From Pseudomonas putida (GTDB lineage Bacteria; Pseudomonadota; Gammaproteobacteria; Pseudomonadales; Pseudomonadaceae), in NCBI RefSeq assembly GCF_009883635.2, contig NZ_CP026115.2:868001-932000 (forward strand): a stretch of DNA of 64,000 bases, written 5' to 3'. The notes below the pieces were generated by a model. It saw only the letters and a list, made by a program, of their open reading frames with translations, did not search any database and was not told where the DNA came from. The translations under genes and the position numbers were made by a program. Of this stretch, positions 1 to 8,951 are shown one piece after another. Every line of letters begins with the position of its first letter. Position 1 is the first letter of the stretch.

Positions 1-167
1 TTGCCCTGCTAGATATTCAGCTTGAGTTCATGCGATTTGCCAGCGTCGAATACACTACCAACCCTTATGCATTCGAGCCTGGCCTGTCGATTCTGGATGT
101 CATGATGTGGAATGCGCCTGAGCAGATCGCCCAGTTACTGCGCAGTCAGGCTCAAGTGGGAGCCTGA
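1..167 (+). CDS. 3' end of an unidentified gene (partial)
   Basis: An open frame enters from the left edge (first full codon at 3) and stops at TGA 165-167, giving about 54 C-terminal residues that end in LLRSQAQVGA. I do not recognise the family. The gene faces the glycosyltransferase on the other strand and their 3' ends overlap by 16 bp. A location beyond flgL and the glycosyltransferases is where Pseudomonas carries further flagellin-modification genes or fliC, but this tail is not flagellin. The frame is supported by ordinary-looking coding sequence up to the stop, not by homology. Confidence 0.5.
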   Translation, partial: ALLDIQLEFMRFASVEYTTNPYAFEPGLSILDVMMWNAPEQIAQLLRSQAQVGA

Positions 168-877
168 CCGTCAGGTAGCATCGCCCCATCCTGAACTTCA
201 CCATATTTGAGCCGGTAACGTCGCAGATTTTCCCGCCAGGCCGGCGAACCGAACGCCCCCCCGCTTTCATGAACCACACTCAGTGGCCAAGTCCCCATGC
301 TTAGCCCGTTGCGTTCAGCCTGGCGGCAAAAGTCCATGTCATAGAAGTGGAACGCAAACTGCTCATCGAAATGCACGCCGGCTTGCAGCAGGCGCTCACT
401 ATCCGCGGCCAGGAATAATCCATCGAGCAGCTTGCAAGCCTGAGGCGCTGGCCCAAAGTTCGAGATCGGGCACGGGAATCCCTGGCCATGCCCAACCCGC
501 CCGGAGAGTTTGCTCCGCTCGTCCCAGGTAAAAGCATCATCGACGAACAGCCAGGCCACCTGCCCTGCCACACGCCGAACATTACCCGCCAAACCGATGA
601 TATCGTAGGTACTCAACCCTTCACGCACACGATCAGTCCAGAAGAAATCGCACAGATGCACATCGTCGTGAACGAACACGAGGATGGCCGGGTTGTCCCG
701 GACTTCCTCGATGGCCTGGTTGTAAATCGTCGAAAGCCCTTGGGTGTTTTCGGCGAATAAACGGATCTCGACAGGACACGCGTCGTAGTTGGACAGTAGT
801 GACCGCCCCAGCGCGCTGTGCGTTGCGAAATCCTGCTTGGAAAGACGTGTTCCGCAAACGATTCGAATCGGTTTCAT
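152..877 (-). CDS. GT-A type (StrF-like, family 2) glycosyltransferase
   Basis: 241 aa. This looks like a small single-domain nucleotide-sugar transferase. The N-terminal beta strand (RIVCGTRL), the central VFVHDDVHL with its acidic pair (about residues 68-76, the metal/nucleotide-binding position of GT-A enzymes) and the later FYDMDFCRQA segment fit the Glyco_tranf_2_5/StrF-like families. It is the third glycosyltransferase after flgL on the same strand, 63 bp after the preceding one, so it probably belongs to the flagellin-glycosylation set. The sugar and acceptor cannot be read from sequence. Its 3' end overlaps the convergent left-edge gene by 16 bp. Confidence 0.75.
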   Translation of the reverse strand: MKPIRIVCGTRLSKQDFATHSALGRSLLSNYDACPVEIRLFAENTQGLSTIYNQAIEEVRDNPAILVFVHDDVHLCDFFWTDRVREGLSTYDIIGLAGNVRRVAGQVAWLFVDDAFTWDERSKLSGRVGHGQGFPCPISNFGPAPQACKLLDGLFLAADSERLLQAGVHFDEQFAFHFYDMDFCRQAERNGLSMGTWPLSVVHESGGAFGSPAWRENLRRYRLKYGEVQDGAMLPDGQAPT

Positions 878-940
878 ATAGGCACTCTTACTGCCGGGAT
901 AACTAAAGGATGAAAGTGCTTGGCGGCAAACAGGACAGCA

Positions 941-3664
941 TCACAGGTCGCTCAACCACGCCAATCCTGTTTGCCCATCCAACGGCTCGTCATAGGCCCG
1001 CTCACTGAAAACCTGCGGCCAGCGCTCGGCCAGCGATGGGCCCACGTCGGCATCGGTCAGCAGCACGCCACGCACATGTGCCAACGGCGTCCAAACCACT
1101 GACAACCCACTCTCACGCGCACGCAAGCACAACTCGATATCCGCCCCGGGCACCGCCTGAAACCGCTCGCATTGCTCGAAGAGCGCCTTGCTCACCATCA
1201 TGCAAGCGCCCGATACGGCTACGCAGCCATGCACAGTGTGCTGCCAATGCGCTCCAACACCCAGCCAAGGCGAATGGACGCGCGCGCCTCTGAGTAACTG
1301 GTAACCGGCATGCACCACGGTTGCATCCGCTGCATACAGCCCGCCCCCCACAACCCCGACTTCCGGCCGCTGAGCCTCGTTAAGCAGGCTTTCCAGCCAC
1401 GCGGGCGTAATCACCTCGCACTGCTCCGAAAGCAGTACCAGGTACTCACCTTGGGCCTGGCTGGCAGCCATGTTCAGCAACGCGTTGCGGGAGGCGCCTG
1501 GCTCGCCGGTCAGCAGCCGTACTCGATTACTCAAGCGCTGTCCGAAGCGATTGTCGCCCCCCTGCTCTCGTCCAGCACAGGCCAGCAGAACTTCGTAACG
1601 TGGGTAGCGCGTGCGCTGCAAGATGCTGGTCAGGCAGGCTTGCACAGAAGCGGCGTTGTCGCTAACCAGCAGGATGCTGACCAAGGGAGTGGTGGCATGG
1701 CGAAAGTCCACAAGCAACCCGGCTGCGCCCCGGTCACTGACCTGAGCGTGATAGCCCAATTGCCCCAGATGCCGTTCGAGCGCCTTGAGCGCTTGTGCGT
1801 TCAGTGCCTCACTGGTCTGTTCGCCCAACACCAGAACATCGTCCAGGTGAGCCAGGCAATTCATGCCTTGTGCCTCGACCAAGCGCAGCAACAGGTCGAA
1901 CTCCAGCGCGTGGGGGAAGCTTTCGCAATACCCTCCCACTTCCAGCACCGCCTGGCGACGCAACAGCCAGTGCCGCGACATCATTGCGGGCTGGGCGCGG
2001 AGCATGTCCAGATCAGCACCTGGGCGCACCACCGAGCGCAAGCGCCCTTGCGCATCACGCTGCACTTCGTTGGCACAAATAGCTTGGCAGCCAGGGGCCT
2101 TGCACAATTCACTGGAAAGGTGCAGCAGCCCTGCGCTGAGCAATTGCTCACCCGCTTGCAGCAACATCAACCACTCACTCGGCAGCTGTCGCACAGCCTG
2201 GTTCAGGTGGGCGACCCAGTTGTCTGCCGTCACCTGAATGAAATGAAGCGTGTCGCGTGCTGTGGTGATGATCGAGGGTTTGCCAGCCTTCAGCACCAGC
2301 AGCTTGAAATGACGTATGCCACTGGCCAGCAGGCTGTCGAAGGTAGCTTGCAAGGCCAAGTCGTCATCAACCAGATCGAGCACGACGAACGCGATCTGTG
2401 GCGCTCCCGCGCTAGCCAGCTGCGCCAACACTTGCTGATGAGCCGCCCGGGGCAAGGTTAGCGCTTCGAGCATCGCCAACACCTTGCCAGACGGTGTTGA
2501 CGCCAACCCCTGCTCCAGCCGCACGGCTGGCACCTCGGACAGGCTCACCACCCAGTCAGAAAGCTCCCGCACAGCCTCCACATCACTGACCGGGTCGAGC
2601 GCACCGACCAGGCGTTGACACACTTCGCGGTTGAACAAACCCAAACTCAAGGCTTGCCAATACCGCTGCAACGCACTCTCCGGCGTATCGTTCGGGTAGG
2701 TATGCAACAGTTCGCGCTGTCGCACCCAACTGCCTTCCAATGCTCGATACTGACGTTCGCCAGTCGGCCAGACATGGCAGAGAAATTCCAGTGCCGACAG
2801 CCTGTCGAAGAGCTTCGCATTGTAGTAAGGCAGTTCGACGAACTGCTGTGGCTCGAATACCCGCTTAGGTTGATCGAGAACGCTCGTCCAAGGCGACGTG
2901 AACAACAAAGGTTGCTCGAGCACCTCATAGGTGTTGCGGACAAACTCATTGAGCAACGAGAAGTCGTCGCTGCACAGATTCACCGTCGCCGCATCCCACT
3001 GACGCAGCACCCGCACCGTCTGGGCGAGCTGATCTTCACGACGAACGACAGCCACGTTGCTGGCTGCGTACTCGCATACCGCATCGGTTTGCCCAAGGCG
3101 CGCAATGCTCCCTTGCGCCAACAGCGCATAAGAGAGCGCCACCCGCCATCCGGCAAAGTCCAGCTCCAGCGTATCGGGCAGCTGCGACAGCACATCCAGC
3201 AAGACGGGCACCCGCACCACGGCACGCCAGGCTTGTTGCGCCGCTGCGCCATACTGGCGTACCTGGGCTTGGCCAATATCCACTGCTTGAGGCGACAACG
3301 CCGAGCCCAGCCTGTAGTACTCAACCTTCGCCGCCCCCGCGACATAGCCAAGCGCATAGCCCTGAGCAGCCAATGCCAAGGGAGACTCACTCAGACAACG
3401 GGCAGCGTTGTCCAAGGCACAAGGAAGTACGAAGTCAGCATCCAGCGCCAGCACCACCAACGGGGTGCTCACCTTTTGCAAGGCCTGGGCCAAACGCTTG
3501 CGACACAGATCAGCGCTGCTATCGGCATACAACGGCGCCACTGCCAGGCAAGGCACACCGGCTTGCTGGTAAAAATGCTGCGCCCGTTCACGATGATCTG
3601 CCTGCTCATGACCGAGCAAGATGACCGTTACATCACTTCGGGAGCCGTTGGCGGTTAGGTTCAT
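941..3664 (-). CDS. Large multidomain glycosyltransferase
   Basis: 907 aa, ATG start 56 bp after the preceding glycosyltransferase. The N-terminal part (about 1-300) resembles the TIGR00180-type glycosyltransferase domain (DVTVILLGHEQ, LVVLALDADFVLP). A middle GT2-like domain lies at about 420-650 (IAFVVLDLVDDD, WLMLLQAGEQL) and a C-terminal GT2-like domain at about 660-880 (LVSILLVSDN, YPRYEVLLACAG, RPEVGVVGG, LCLRARESGLSVVWTP). The C-terminal domain is clearly paralogous to the third domain of the neighbouring 1189-aa protein. Some domains lack a clean DxD and may be structural. Position after flgKL points to flagellin glycosylation (compare fgt1/fgt2 of P. syringae). That role is inferred from context. 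Confidence 0.8.
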   Translation of the reverse strand: MNLTANGSRSDVTVILLGHEQADHRERAQHFYQQAGVPCLAVAPLYADSSADLCRKRLAQALQKVSTPLVVLALDADFVLPCALDNAARCLSESPLALAAQGYALGYVAGAAKVEYYRLGSALSPQAVDIGQAQVRQYGAAAQQAWRAVVRVPVLLDVLSQLPDTLELDFAGWRVALSYALLAQGSIARLGQTDAVCEYAASNVAVVRREDQLAQTVRVLRQWDAATVNLCSDDFSLLNEFVRNTYEVLEQPLLFTSPWTSVLDQPKRVFEPQQFVELPYYNAKLFDRLSALEFLCHVWPTGERQYRALEGSWVRQRELLHTYPNDTPESALQRYWQALSLGLFNREVCQRLVGALDPVSDVEAVRELSDWVVSLSEVPAVRLEQGLASTPSGKVLAMLEALTLPRAAHQQVLAQLASAGAPQIAFVVLDLVDDDLALQATFDSLLASGIRHFKLLVLKAGKPSIITTARDTLHFIQVTADNWVAHLNQAVRQLPSEWLMLLQAGEQLLSAGLLHLSSELCKAPGCQAICANEVQRDAQGRLRSVVRPGADLDMLRAQPAMMSRHWLLRRQAVLEVGGYCESFPHALEFDLLLRLVEAQGMNCLAHLDDVLVLGEQTSEALNAQALKALERHLGQLGYHAQVSDRGAAGLLVDFRHATTPLVSILLVSDNAASVQACLTSILQRTRYPRYEVLLACAGREQGGDNRFGQRLSNRVRLLTGEPGASRNALLNMAASQAQGEYLVLLSEQCEVITPAWLESLLNEAQRPEVGVVGGGLYAADATVVHAGYQLLRGARVHSPWLGVGAHWQHTVHGCVAVSGACMMVSKALFEQCERFQAVPGADIELCLRARESGLSVVWTPLAHVRGVLLTDADVGPSLAERWPQVFSERAYDEPLDGQTGLAWLSDL

Positions 3665-3720
3665 AGAGCACCTGCTTCAAATAAGGGGGGTTCTGCGCCA
3701 GCTCAGCCACGCGCAAGGGT

Positions 3721-6700
3721 TCAGTCTGCCAACCAGGCATTGGCCCAGTGCTGAACATGGAGTGGTGTCAGGACATAGTCGCGAAGCACCGCTTCACGCA
3801 GCGCATCGCCCTGGCGATAGCTCGCCTGCGGATCGGCCAAGTGCATGCGGATCGCCGCCAGCCATTGCTCTGTGGTGTTGTCCCTGACCCGGGTGCAGGG
3901 TAAGTACCCCGCATACGCTTTGATATCCGTGCAAATCACTGGATAACCACACACCCCATACTCCAGAAGCCGCAAGTTGCTCTTGCATTCGTTGAACAGG
4001 TTCTGCTCCAGCGGCGCCAGCGCCAGGTCCAGATTGAGACTGGCCAACTTCTGTGGATACTCCACCATTGGCACGTTGGGGTAGAACTCTTTGATGTAGG
4101 GTTGCAACATCGGCGGGCACATCCCGAAGAACACCCAATCGACCTGATCAGCCAAGGCCTGGACAACCCCCAGCATCAACTCCAGGTCGCCGCGATGACT
4201 GGTACCCCCTGCCCAGCCCACTCGTGGCCTTGCGCTGGTTTGCCGAACGCTGCGCAACTCACCCCACAATGAGGCCGACAGCATGTTGGGCACAACACGG
4301 ATATCGTCGTGGAAGCTGGACAAGGCATCGGCCAACGGCTCAGTGGATACCACCAGGCGATCGCACAAGCCAATGGCTTGTGCGAGCATTTCTCGCACAT
4401 TGCCGGGCTGGTTGCGCGCATGATCGTTTTTCTTCGGGGGGGCGATGGCATAGTCGTCCAGCTCGAAGATCAAGCGCGTGTCACATACTTGCTTGAGCTC
4501 TGTCAGGCGTTTGATGTCATTGGGCGAATAGCGGTACTGCATGATCAAGGTGTCTGCTTTTTCCCGAGCCAGCTCGACCGGGCTCGGCATCTTGAACGTG
4601 AGACGCCCCTGGACATAACTGGCACGCTCAAGCTCACTGAACGGCTGTATGACCCGGTAGTGACCTACACCCGAGGTATTGCGCGCCACCGCCAATACCG
4701 AGTGTGTGGCTTTAGCGATGAAGGGGTCCCAGCCACCGCGCACGCCTGGCTCCAGATTGAAACTGATCAGGTTCAGGCTCAAGTTGGGGTTATAAGCCGG
4801 ATCGTTGGCCACCTTGCTCAACCAGCGCTGGTAGAAAGCTTGTCGACCCTGAGCTTGCGCAGACTCGTCTGCTTCAACCGGTGTACGGGATGTAACCACT
4901 GCCAGTTTGGCGTAGGGCGTCCAGACCACCAGGTAGCCTTGTTCACGTGCCCGAAGGCATAGGTCAGCATCGCTCCAGGCATGAGGCATAGCCTGCACAT
5001 CCAGACCCTGCAGTGTCTCGAACAGCTCACGCCGCACCAACAGGCAATCCAGGCTCAACGCGCTCCAGTTCTGCACTTGGTTCAACCGGTCCAAGGGATT
5101 GCTACGGGTGCCAGCCCCCCACTGGAATGGGTTACCAGCCGGCCCACGGAAGCCAAGCACCAAAGCGCCGGAGGCGATACTACCATCCTGGCCGAACAGC
5201 TTTGGCCCTACCACCCCGACCTCAGGGCGCTGCGCTTGGAGCATCAGTTCTTGCAACCACGGGCCATCGAATGCGACACAGCCTACATCGAGCATTAGCA
5301 GGAACTCGCCATGGGCGTACCTGCAGGCCTGGTTCAGGCTCGCCACTCGCCCCTGGGCCTGAACCTCCACCACCCGCAGTGAAGCGACGGCCAATCCGCC
5401 CATCATGCTCAGCCATTCACGCACATCGAGCGGCTCGTCGCCGTTGGCGATTAGCAGGACCTCGTAGGCGTCATAGCGCGTGTGTTCGAACAGCGCTTCC
5501 ACACAACGACGTAACGCCAAAACATCATGTCCCGCATGAACCAGGATCGATACACCCGCCGAGTGCGTGCTTCGGTAATGCACGCGCGACATCATGCAGC
5601 CTGGTATAGCCTCAACCAAAGCCTCGACACCCAACCGCTGCAAGTGCGATTCCACCACTACAGAGGCTTCCGCCTGCCCTTGCGGGTCGGCCAACCAATC
5701 GGCGTAGGTGTACTGACACTGCACCAGCAATTCGGCAACATGCTCCACCACGTGCACGCCGTATCCTTCGACCAGGCGCCATAGCAGATCGTGAGGGGCC
5801 AGGCGCACGAAACGCTCATCGAACCCATGCACGCCACGAACCGCCTCGCACTTGAACGCCAACAGGCGCCCGACGTAGGGCTGGCTGCGCATAAGGTCCA
5901 GATTGAAATCAGGCTTGAACACCGGGTCGCTAGACAAGCGTCCGTCGTAAGCTCCCTCATCCGTGTACAGACATAGGCTGTCGGCACGCAGAGCCATACG
6001 CTCGGCCATGAGCAGTAACGCTTGCGGGTGCAGGCGATCGCCAGCGCGCAAGAGGAAGACCCAGTCGGAGCGCGGATCATCGATCATCAATTGGTTGAGC
6101 AGTGCAGCATCCGATCCCGGCGAGGGCAGGTATTCGATGCCAGATCTTTGCGAGTGCGCATAGGCTGCCCCCACCACGCAAGTGCGGCCAGCAGCATAGG
6201 ATTGGGTCGCCAGGCTGTCTAAAGTGGCGCCTAAAGCAAGATCGTCACAGCCCTCAGCGAATATCACAGCCAAGATACTTGGCCGTTGTGGCCACTGCTC
6301 GATGCGTCTGGCCAACAACCCCGCCTGGCCTTGGCTCAGGGTGCGGCATTCAAGCCATTGTGAATACAGCTCGGTGAAGCTAAGGCTGTCGGTACCAACC
6401 TGCAGCTTGAAGTCATCCATCTGCTCGGCGAAGGCACTGCGCAGGTTCATCTCTTCCCAGACGGGCTCGGTCTCATCGCCAAATGCCTGCAACGGCAAAA
6501 ACCTCACCCAGCCTTTCGCAGGGGCTGCCTCGCCGGTACGAGCTTGCAACATTTGCAACAGCCAAGAGCTCTCCGCCTTGGCAGCCTCGGTCATGGATAC
6601 GTGATGACTCAGGCGCCCCGGATGCACCCGTTCCACGCTCAATATCTGAGCCAGGCTACACAAGTGACCACGCCGCAGCAGGCATATGTAAAGCGCCATG

Positions 6701-7290
6701 TCCACGCGGGCGCGGAAGCCTCCCTCATGCACCAACGTCGCCAGGTACGCCTCGACCTGCGCCCGGCGGAACAAGGCATGACTGATGCCGCCGAACAAAT
6801 TGATTGCATTGTCGCTCACGCAATCGAGCAGATCGGTTCCGTGGAGCACCGCATTACTGGACGAGATCAGCCAGTTGAGCATACGCGGGGGCAGCGGCGC
6901 TTCATCCGCATCGCACAGCAATCGCTGGTTGCTCACCACAGTGACCGAGGCGTGTTCGATCAAGACCTGGGCCTGCTGTGTGATGCAACAGGCAAGCAGG
7001 CTATCGTCGTCGCAGAGGAACTTGATCAGCTCGCCTCGCGACTGCGCCAGGCACGCCAGCAGGTTGTGAGCGAACCCCAGGTTCCGCGAGTTACGCACAT
7101 AGCGCAGGGGCACTGTCGTGGCACTGGCAAACGCCTCGCAGACTGCCTCGATTTCGCCTCCTGCGCTGTCGTCGCAGACGACGATTTCCAGGTTCGGGTA
7201 GTCTTGGGCGAGGGCACTGCCAAGAGCACCTTGGAAAAACTCACTGTTGAACGCCGCAATGGCGATAGTGACAAGAGGTTGTGCCTTCAC
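3721..7290 (-). CDS. FgtA/Fgt1-like flagellin glycosyltransferase
   Basis: 1189 aa from a GTG start. Four domains are visible. An N-terminal GT2 domain (1-250) begins PLVTIAIAAFNS and holds the acidic motifs VVCDDS and FLCDDDSLL. A second GT2-like domain covers about 335-560 (VFLLRAGDRL). A third covers about 590-820 (VSILVHAGHDV, YDAYEVLLIANG, DADLCLRAREQG). The C-terminal GT-B/GT4-like region at about 850-1189 contains SGVGHYRVIQP, VGWAGGTSHRGD, NLRLLEYGVCGYPVICTD. Length and layout match the Fgt1/FgtA proteins that glycosylate flagellin next to flgKL-fliC in P. syringae and P. aeruginosa. It is 73 bp after flgL on the same strand. Sugar specificity is unknown. Confidence 0.85.
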   Translation of the reverse strand: MKAQPLVTIAIAAFNSEFFQGALGSALAQDYPNLEIVVCDDSAGGEIEAVCEAFASATTVPLRYVRNSRNLGFAHNLLACLAQSRGELIKFLCDDDSLLACCITQQAQVLIEHASVTVVSNQRLLCDADEAPLPPRMLNWLISSSNAVLHGTDLLDCVSDNAINLFGGISHALFRRAQVEAYLATLVHEGGFRARVDMALYICLLRRGHLCSLAQILSVERVHPGRLSHHVSMTEAAKAESSWLLQMLQARTGEAAPAKGWVRFLPLQAFGDETEPVWEEMNLRSAFAEQMDDFKLQVGTDSLSFTELYSQWLECRTLSQGQAGLLARRIEQWPQRPSILAVIFAEGCDDLALGATLDSLATQSYAAGRTCVVGAAYAHSQRSGIEYLPSPGSDAALLNQLMIDDPRSDWVFLLRAGDRLHPQALLLMAERMALRADSLCLYTDEGAYDGRLSSDPVFKPDFNLDLMRSQPYVGRLLAFKCEAVRGVHGFDERFVRLAPHDLLWRLVEGYGVHVVEHVAELLVQCQYTYADWLADPQGQAEASVVVESHLQRLGVEALVEAIPGCMMSRVHYRSTHSAGVSILVHAGHDVLALRRCVEALFEHTRYDAYEVLLIANGDEPLDVREWLSMMGGLAVASLRVVEVQAQGRVASLNQACRYAHGEFLLMLDVGCVAFDGPWLQELMLQAQRPEVGVVGPKLFGQDGSIASGALVLGFRGPAGNPFQWGAGTRSNPLDRLNQVQNWSALSLDCLLVRRELFETLQGLDVQAMPHAWSDADLCLRAREQGYLVVWTPYAKLAVVTSRTPVEADESAQAQGRQAFYQRWLSKVANDPAYNPNLSLNLISFNLEPGVRGGWDPFIAKATHSVLAVARNTSGVGHYRVIQPFSELERASYVQGRLTFKMPSPVELAREKADTLIMQYRYSPNDIKRLTELKQVCDTRLIFELDDYAIAPPKKNDHARNQPGNVREMLAQAIGLCDRLVVSTEPLADALSSFHDDIRVVPNMLSASLWGELRSVRQTSARPRVGWAGGTSHRGDLELMLGVVQALADQVDWVFFGMCPPMLQPYIKEFYPNVPMVEYPQKLASLNLDLALAPLEQNLFNECKSNLRLLEYGVCGYPVICTDIKAYAGYLPCTRVRDNTTEQWLAAIRMHLADPQASYRQGDALREAVLRDYVLTPLHVQHWANAWLAD

Positions 7291-7363
7291 GCGCGCTCAC
7301 TTAGCGGGGTGACCACTCGGCTAAAGGTTCACCCCTCTCAAAAAACAGAAATTTGCGGCTCGA

Positions 7364-8938
7364 TCAGATGTAGTTGATCAGCGACAGACCCGCGATCTTG
7401 GCATACGACTGCAGGGACGCCTGCAGCATGTTCTTCTGCATCTCGAGGCGCAGCATCACTTCAGCCGGGTCGCTTTCGCGGATCGAACTCTGAGTCTTCT
7501 TGTTCTCGGTGCTCAGCGCTTCGTTGGTCTCAGCCTGAACATCAAGCGCCTGCCCACGACCACCGATGGAAGAAATTGACGATGAAACCTGGTTGGTCGC
7601 ACTGGCAATGTTGCCAACAGCGGAATCCAGGGAGGCCAGGAAGTTCTGCCGGGCCACGGGGTCACTATCTTGCGGTGTATTCAGCGCGGTACGGAGCTGG
7701 CTGATGGTATCGAGGACGTTTTGGGTCTGATGCGTATTGACCTTGATCGCGAACGAATCACCAGCACTCGGCGCTCCCGACAACTCAAAGCTCACGCCGG
7801 CTGCGGTGGCAGTAGTACCCGAAAGACTGCCGGTGGAGATCGGCCGACTATCGGCGGTTACCGGTGCCGAATAGAGCTCGAAATCTGTCGCACTAGTGAA
7901 CTTGAGTACCGCGCCTGCGCCTGGGAAGGCGGCATTGTAGGCGGCGGGATCGCTAATGCTGGCGTCGGTGATCTGCGCTGTCGAGGTGTTACCAGGGCTG
8001 CGAGTGCCAGCAATGGAGTCGGCCTTGGAGCTCAGGCTGAATGTGTGACCGGCGATCGCGGCATCCGGATTGGCTTCGTCACCTGCCTGGAAGGTGATTT
8101 TCAGGCGCATATCGACGCCTCGGAAGCTGATGGTGGTGTTTTCGCCATCGGGCTTGAACGTGCCACCCTGGCTGGCTTCCAACGTTACATCGTTGCCACC
8201 GGCATCCAGAATTTTGTACTGGGTACTGCTGGTGAACTGTATGCTGTATGGCTCGCCGCTGCGGAAACGGTCGTTGTAGGTAACGCTGCCGGAGACCTGA
8301 CCATTGGACAGGCTGACACGGCCATCATCGGTCGCTGGCGAAACGAGCTGTGTCTGGCTGCGACTAGTGTTCAGAGCCTGTTCGAACGCGTCATAACCCG
8401 TCTCGTTGGCCGCGAGGCTGATCATGTCGCCCACTTGCAGTTTCAACTGCCCCTGGTCACCCTGGTAGCTATAAGTGCCGTCAGCATTGCGCACATAGGG
8501 CGCGGTGTCGCCCTTGGATCCGGAGAACAGGTACTTGCCATTCTCGTCTTTGCTGTTCATCAGGGTGAACAATTGGTCTTCTAGCGAGGCCAATTCAGAG
8601 GCATTGGCCTTGCGGTCTGCGTCGGTGAAACTGCCATTGCCGGAGCTGATCGCCAACTCATTGACGCGCTGCAAGATGGTGCCGATGGAGTTGAGGGTAC
8701 TCTCGGCAGTGCCCAGGGCGTTGCGTGCGTTTACGACGTTGTCACTGTACTGCCCCAGCATGTTCTGCTGCTGTTCCAGCTGCAGCAGGCGCGCGGCGCC
8801 CACCGGGTCGTCGGCGGCAGTGCGCACGCGCAGAAAGTCGCTGGCCTCCTGGCTCGTCTTGTTGACGTTGGAGAAGGTGCGCTGGTAGTTGGCCTGGTTG
8901 GTGTTATAGAACTGCGAAGTAGAGATGCGTACGCTCAC
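7364..8938 (-). CDS. flgL: Flagellar hook-filament junction protein 2 (HAP3)
   Basis: 524 aa from a GTG start preceded by AAGGAG. The N-terminus (MSVRISTSQFYNTNQANYQ) and the coiled-coil C-terminus (MLRLEMQKNMLQASLQSYAKIAGLSLINYI) are those of FlgL, the junction protein between hook and flagellin filament. The protein is longer than most FlgL (about 300-440 aa). The extra length is in the variable middle (about 180-420), which would be surface exposed. It is the last structural gene of the flgFGHIJKL run, 13 bp after flgK. Expression should follow the sigma-54 promoter before flgF. Confidence 0.95.
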   Translation of the reverse strand: MSVRISTSQFYNTNQANYQRTFSNVNKTSQEASDFLRVRTAADDPVGAARLLQLEQQQNMLGQYSDNVVNARNALGTAESTLNSIGTILQRVNELAISSGNGSFTDADRKANASELASLEDQLFTLMNSKDENGKYLFSGSKGDTAPYVRNADGTYSYQGDQGQLKLQVGDMISLAANETGYDAFEQALNTSRSQTQLVSPATDDGRVSLSNGQVSGSVTYNDRFRSGEPYSIQFTSSTQYKILDAGGNDVTLEASQGGTFKPDGENTTISFRGVDMRLKITFQAGDEANPDAAIAGHTFSLSSKADSIAGTRSPGNTSTAQITDASISDPAAYNAAFPGAGAVLKFTSATDFELYSAPVTADSRPISTGSLSGTTATAAGVSFELSGAPSAGDSFAIKVNTHQTQNVLDTISQLRTALNTPQDSDPVARQNFLASLDSAVGNIASATNQVSSSISSIGGRGQALDVQAETNEALSTENKKTQSSIRESDPAEVMLRLEMQKNMLQASLQSYAKIAGLSLINYI

Positions 8939-8951
8939 GATCTACGGCTCC

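Noticed and set aside
7300..7345. Terminator between flgL and the first glycosyltransferase gene
   Set aside because: GGGGTGA and TCACCCC form an imperfect stem with a large loop and no U-tract; read-through is as likely.
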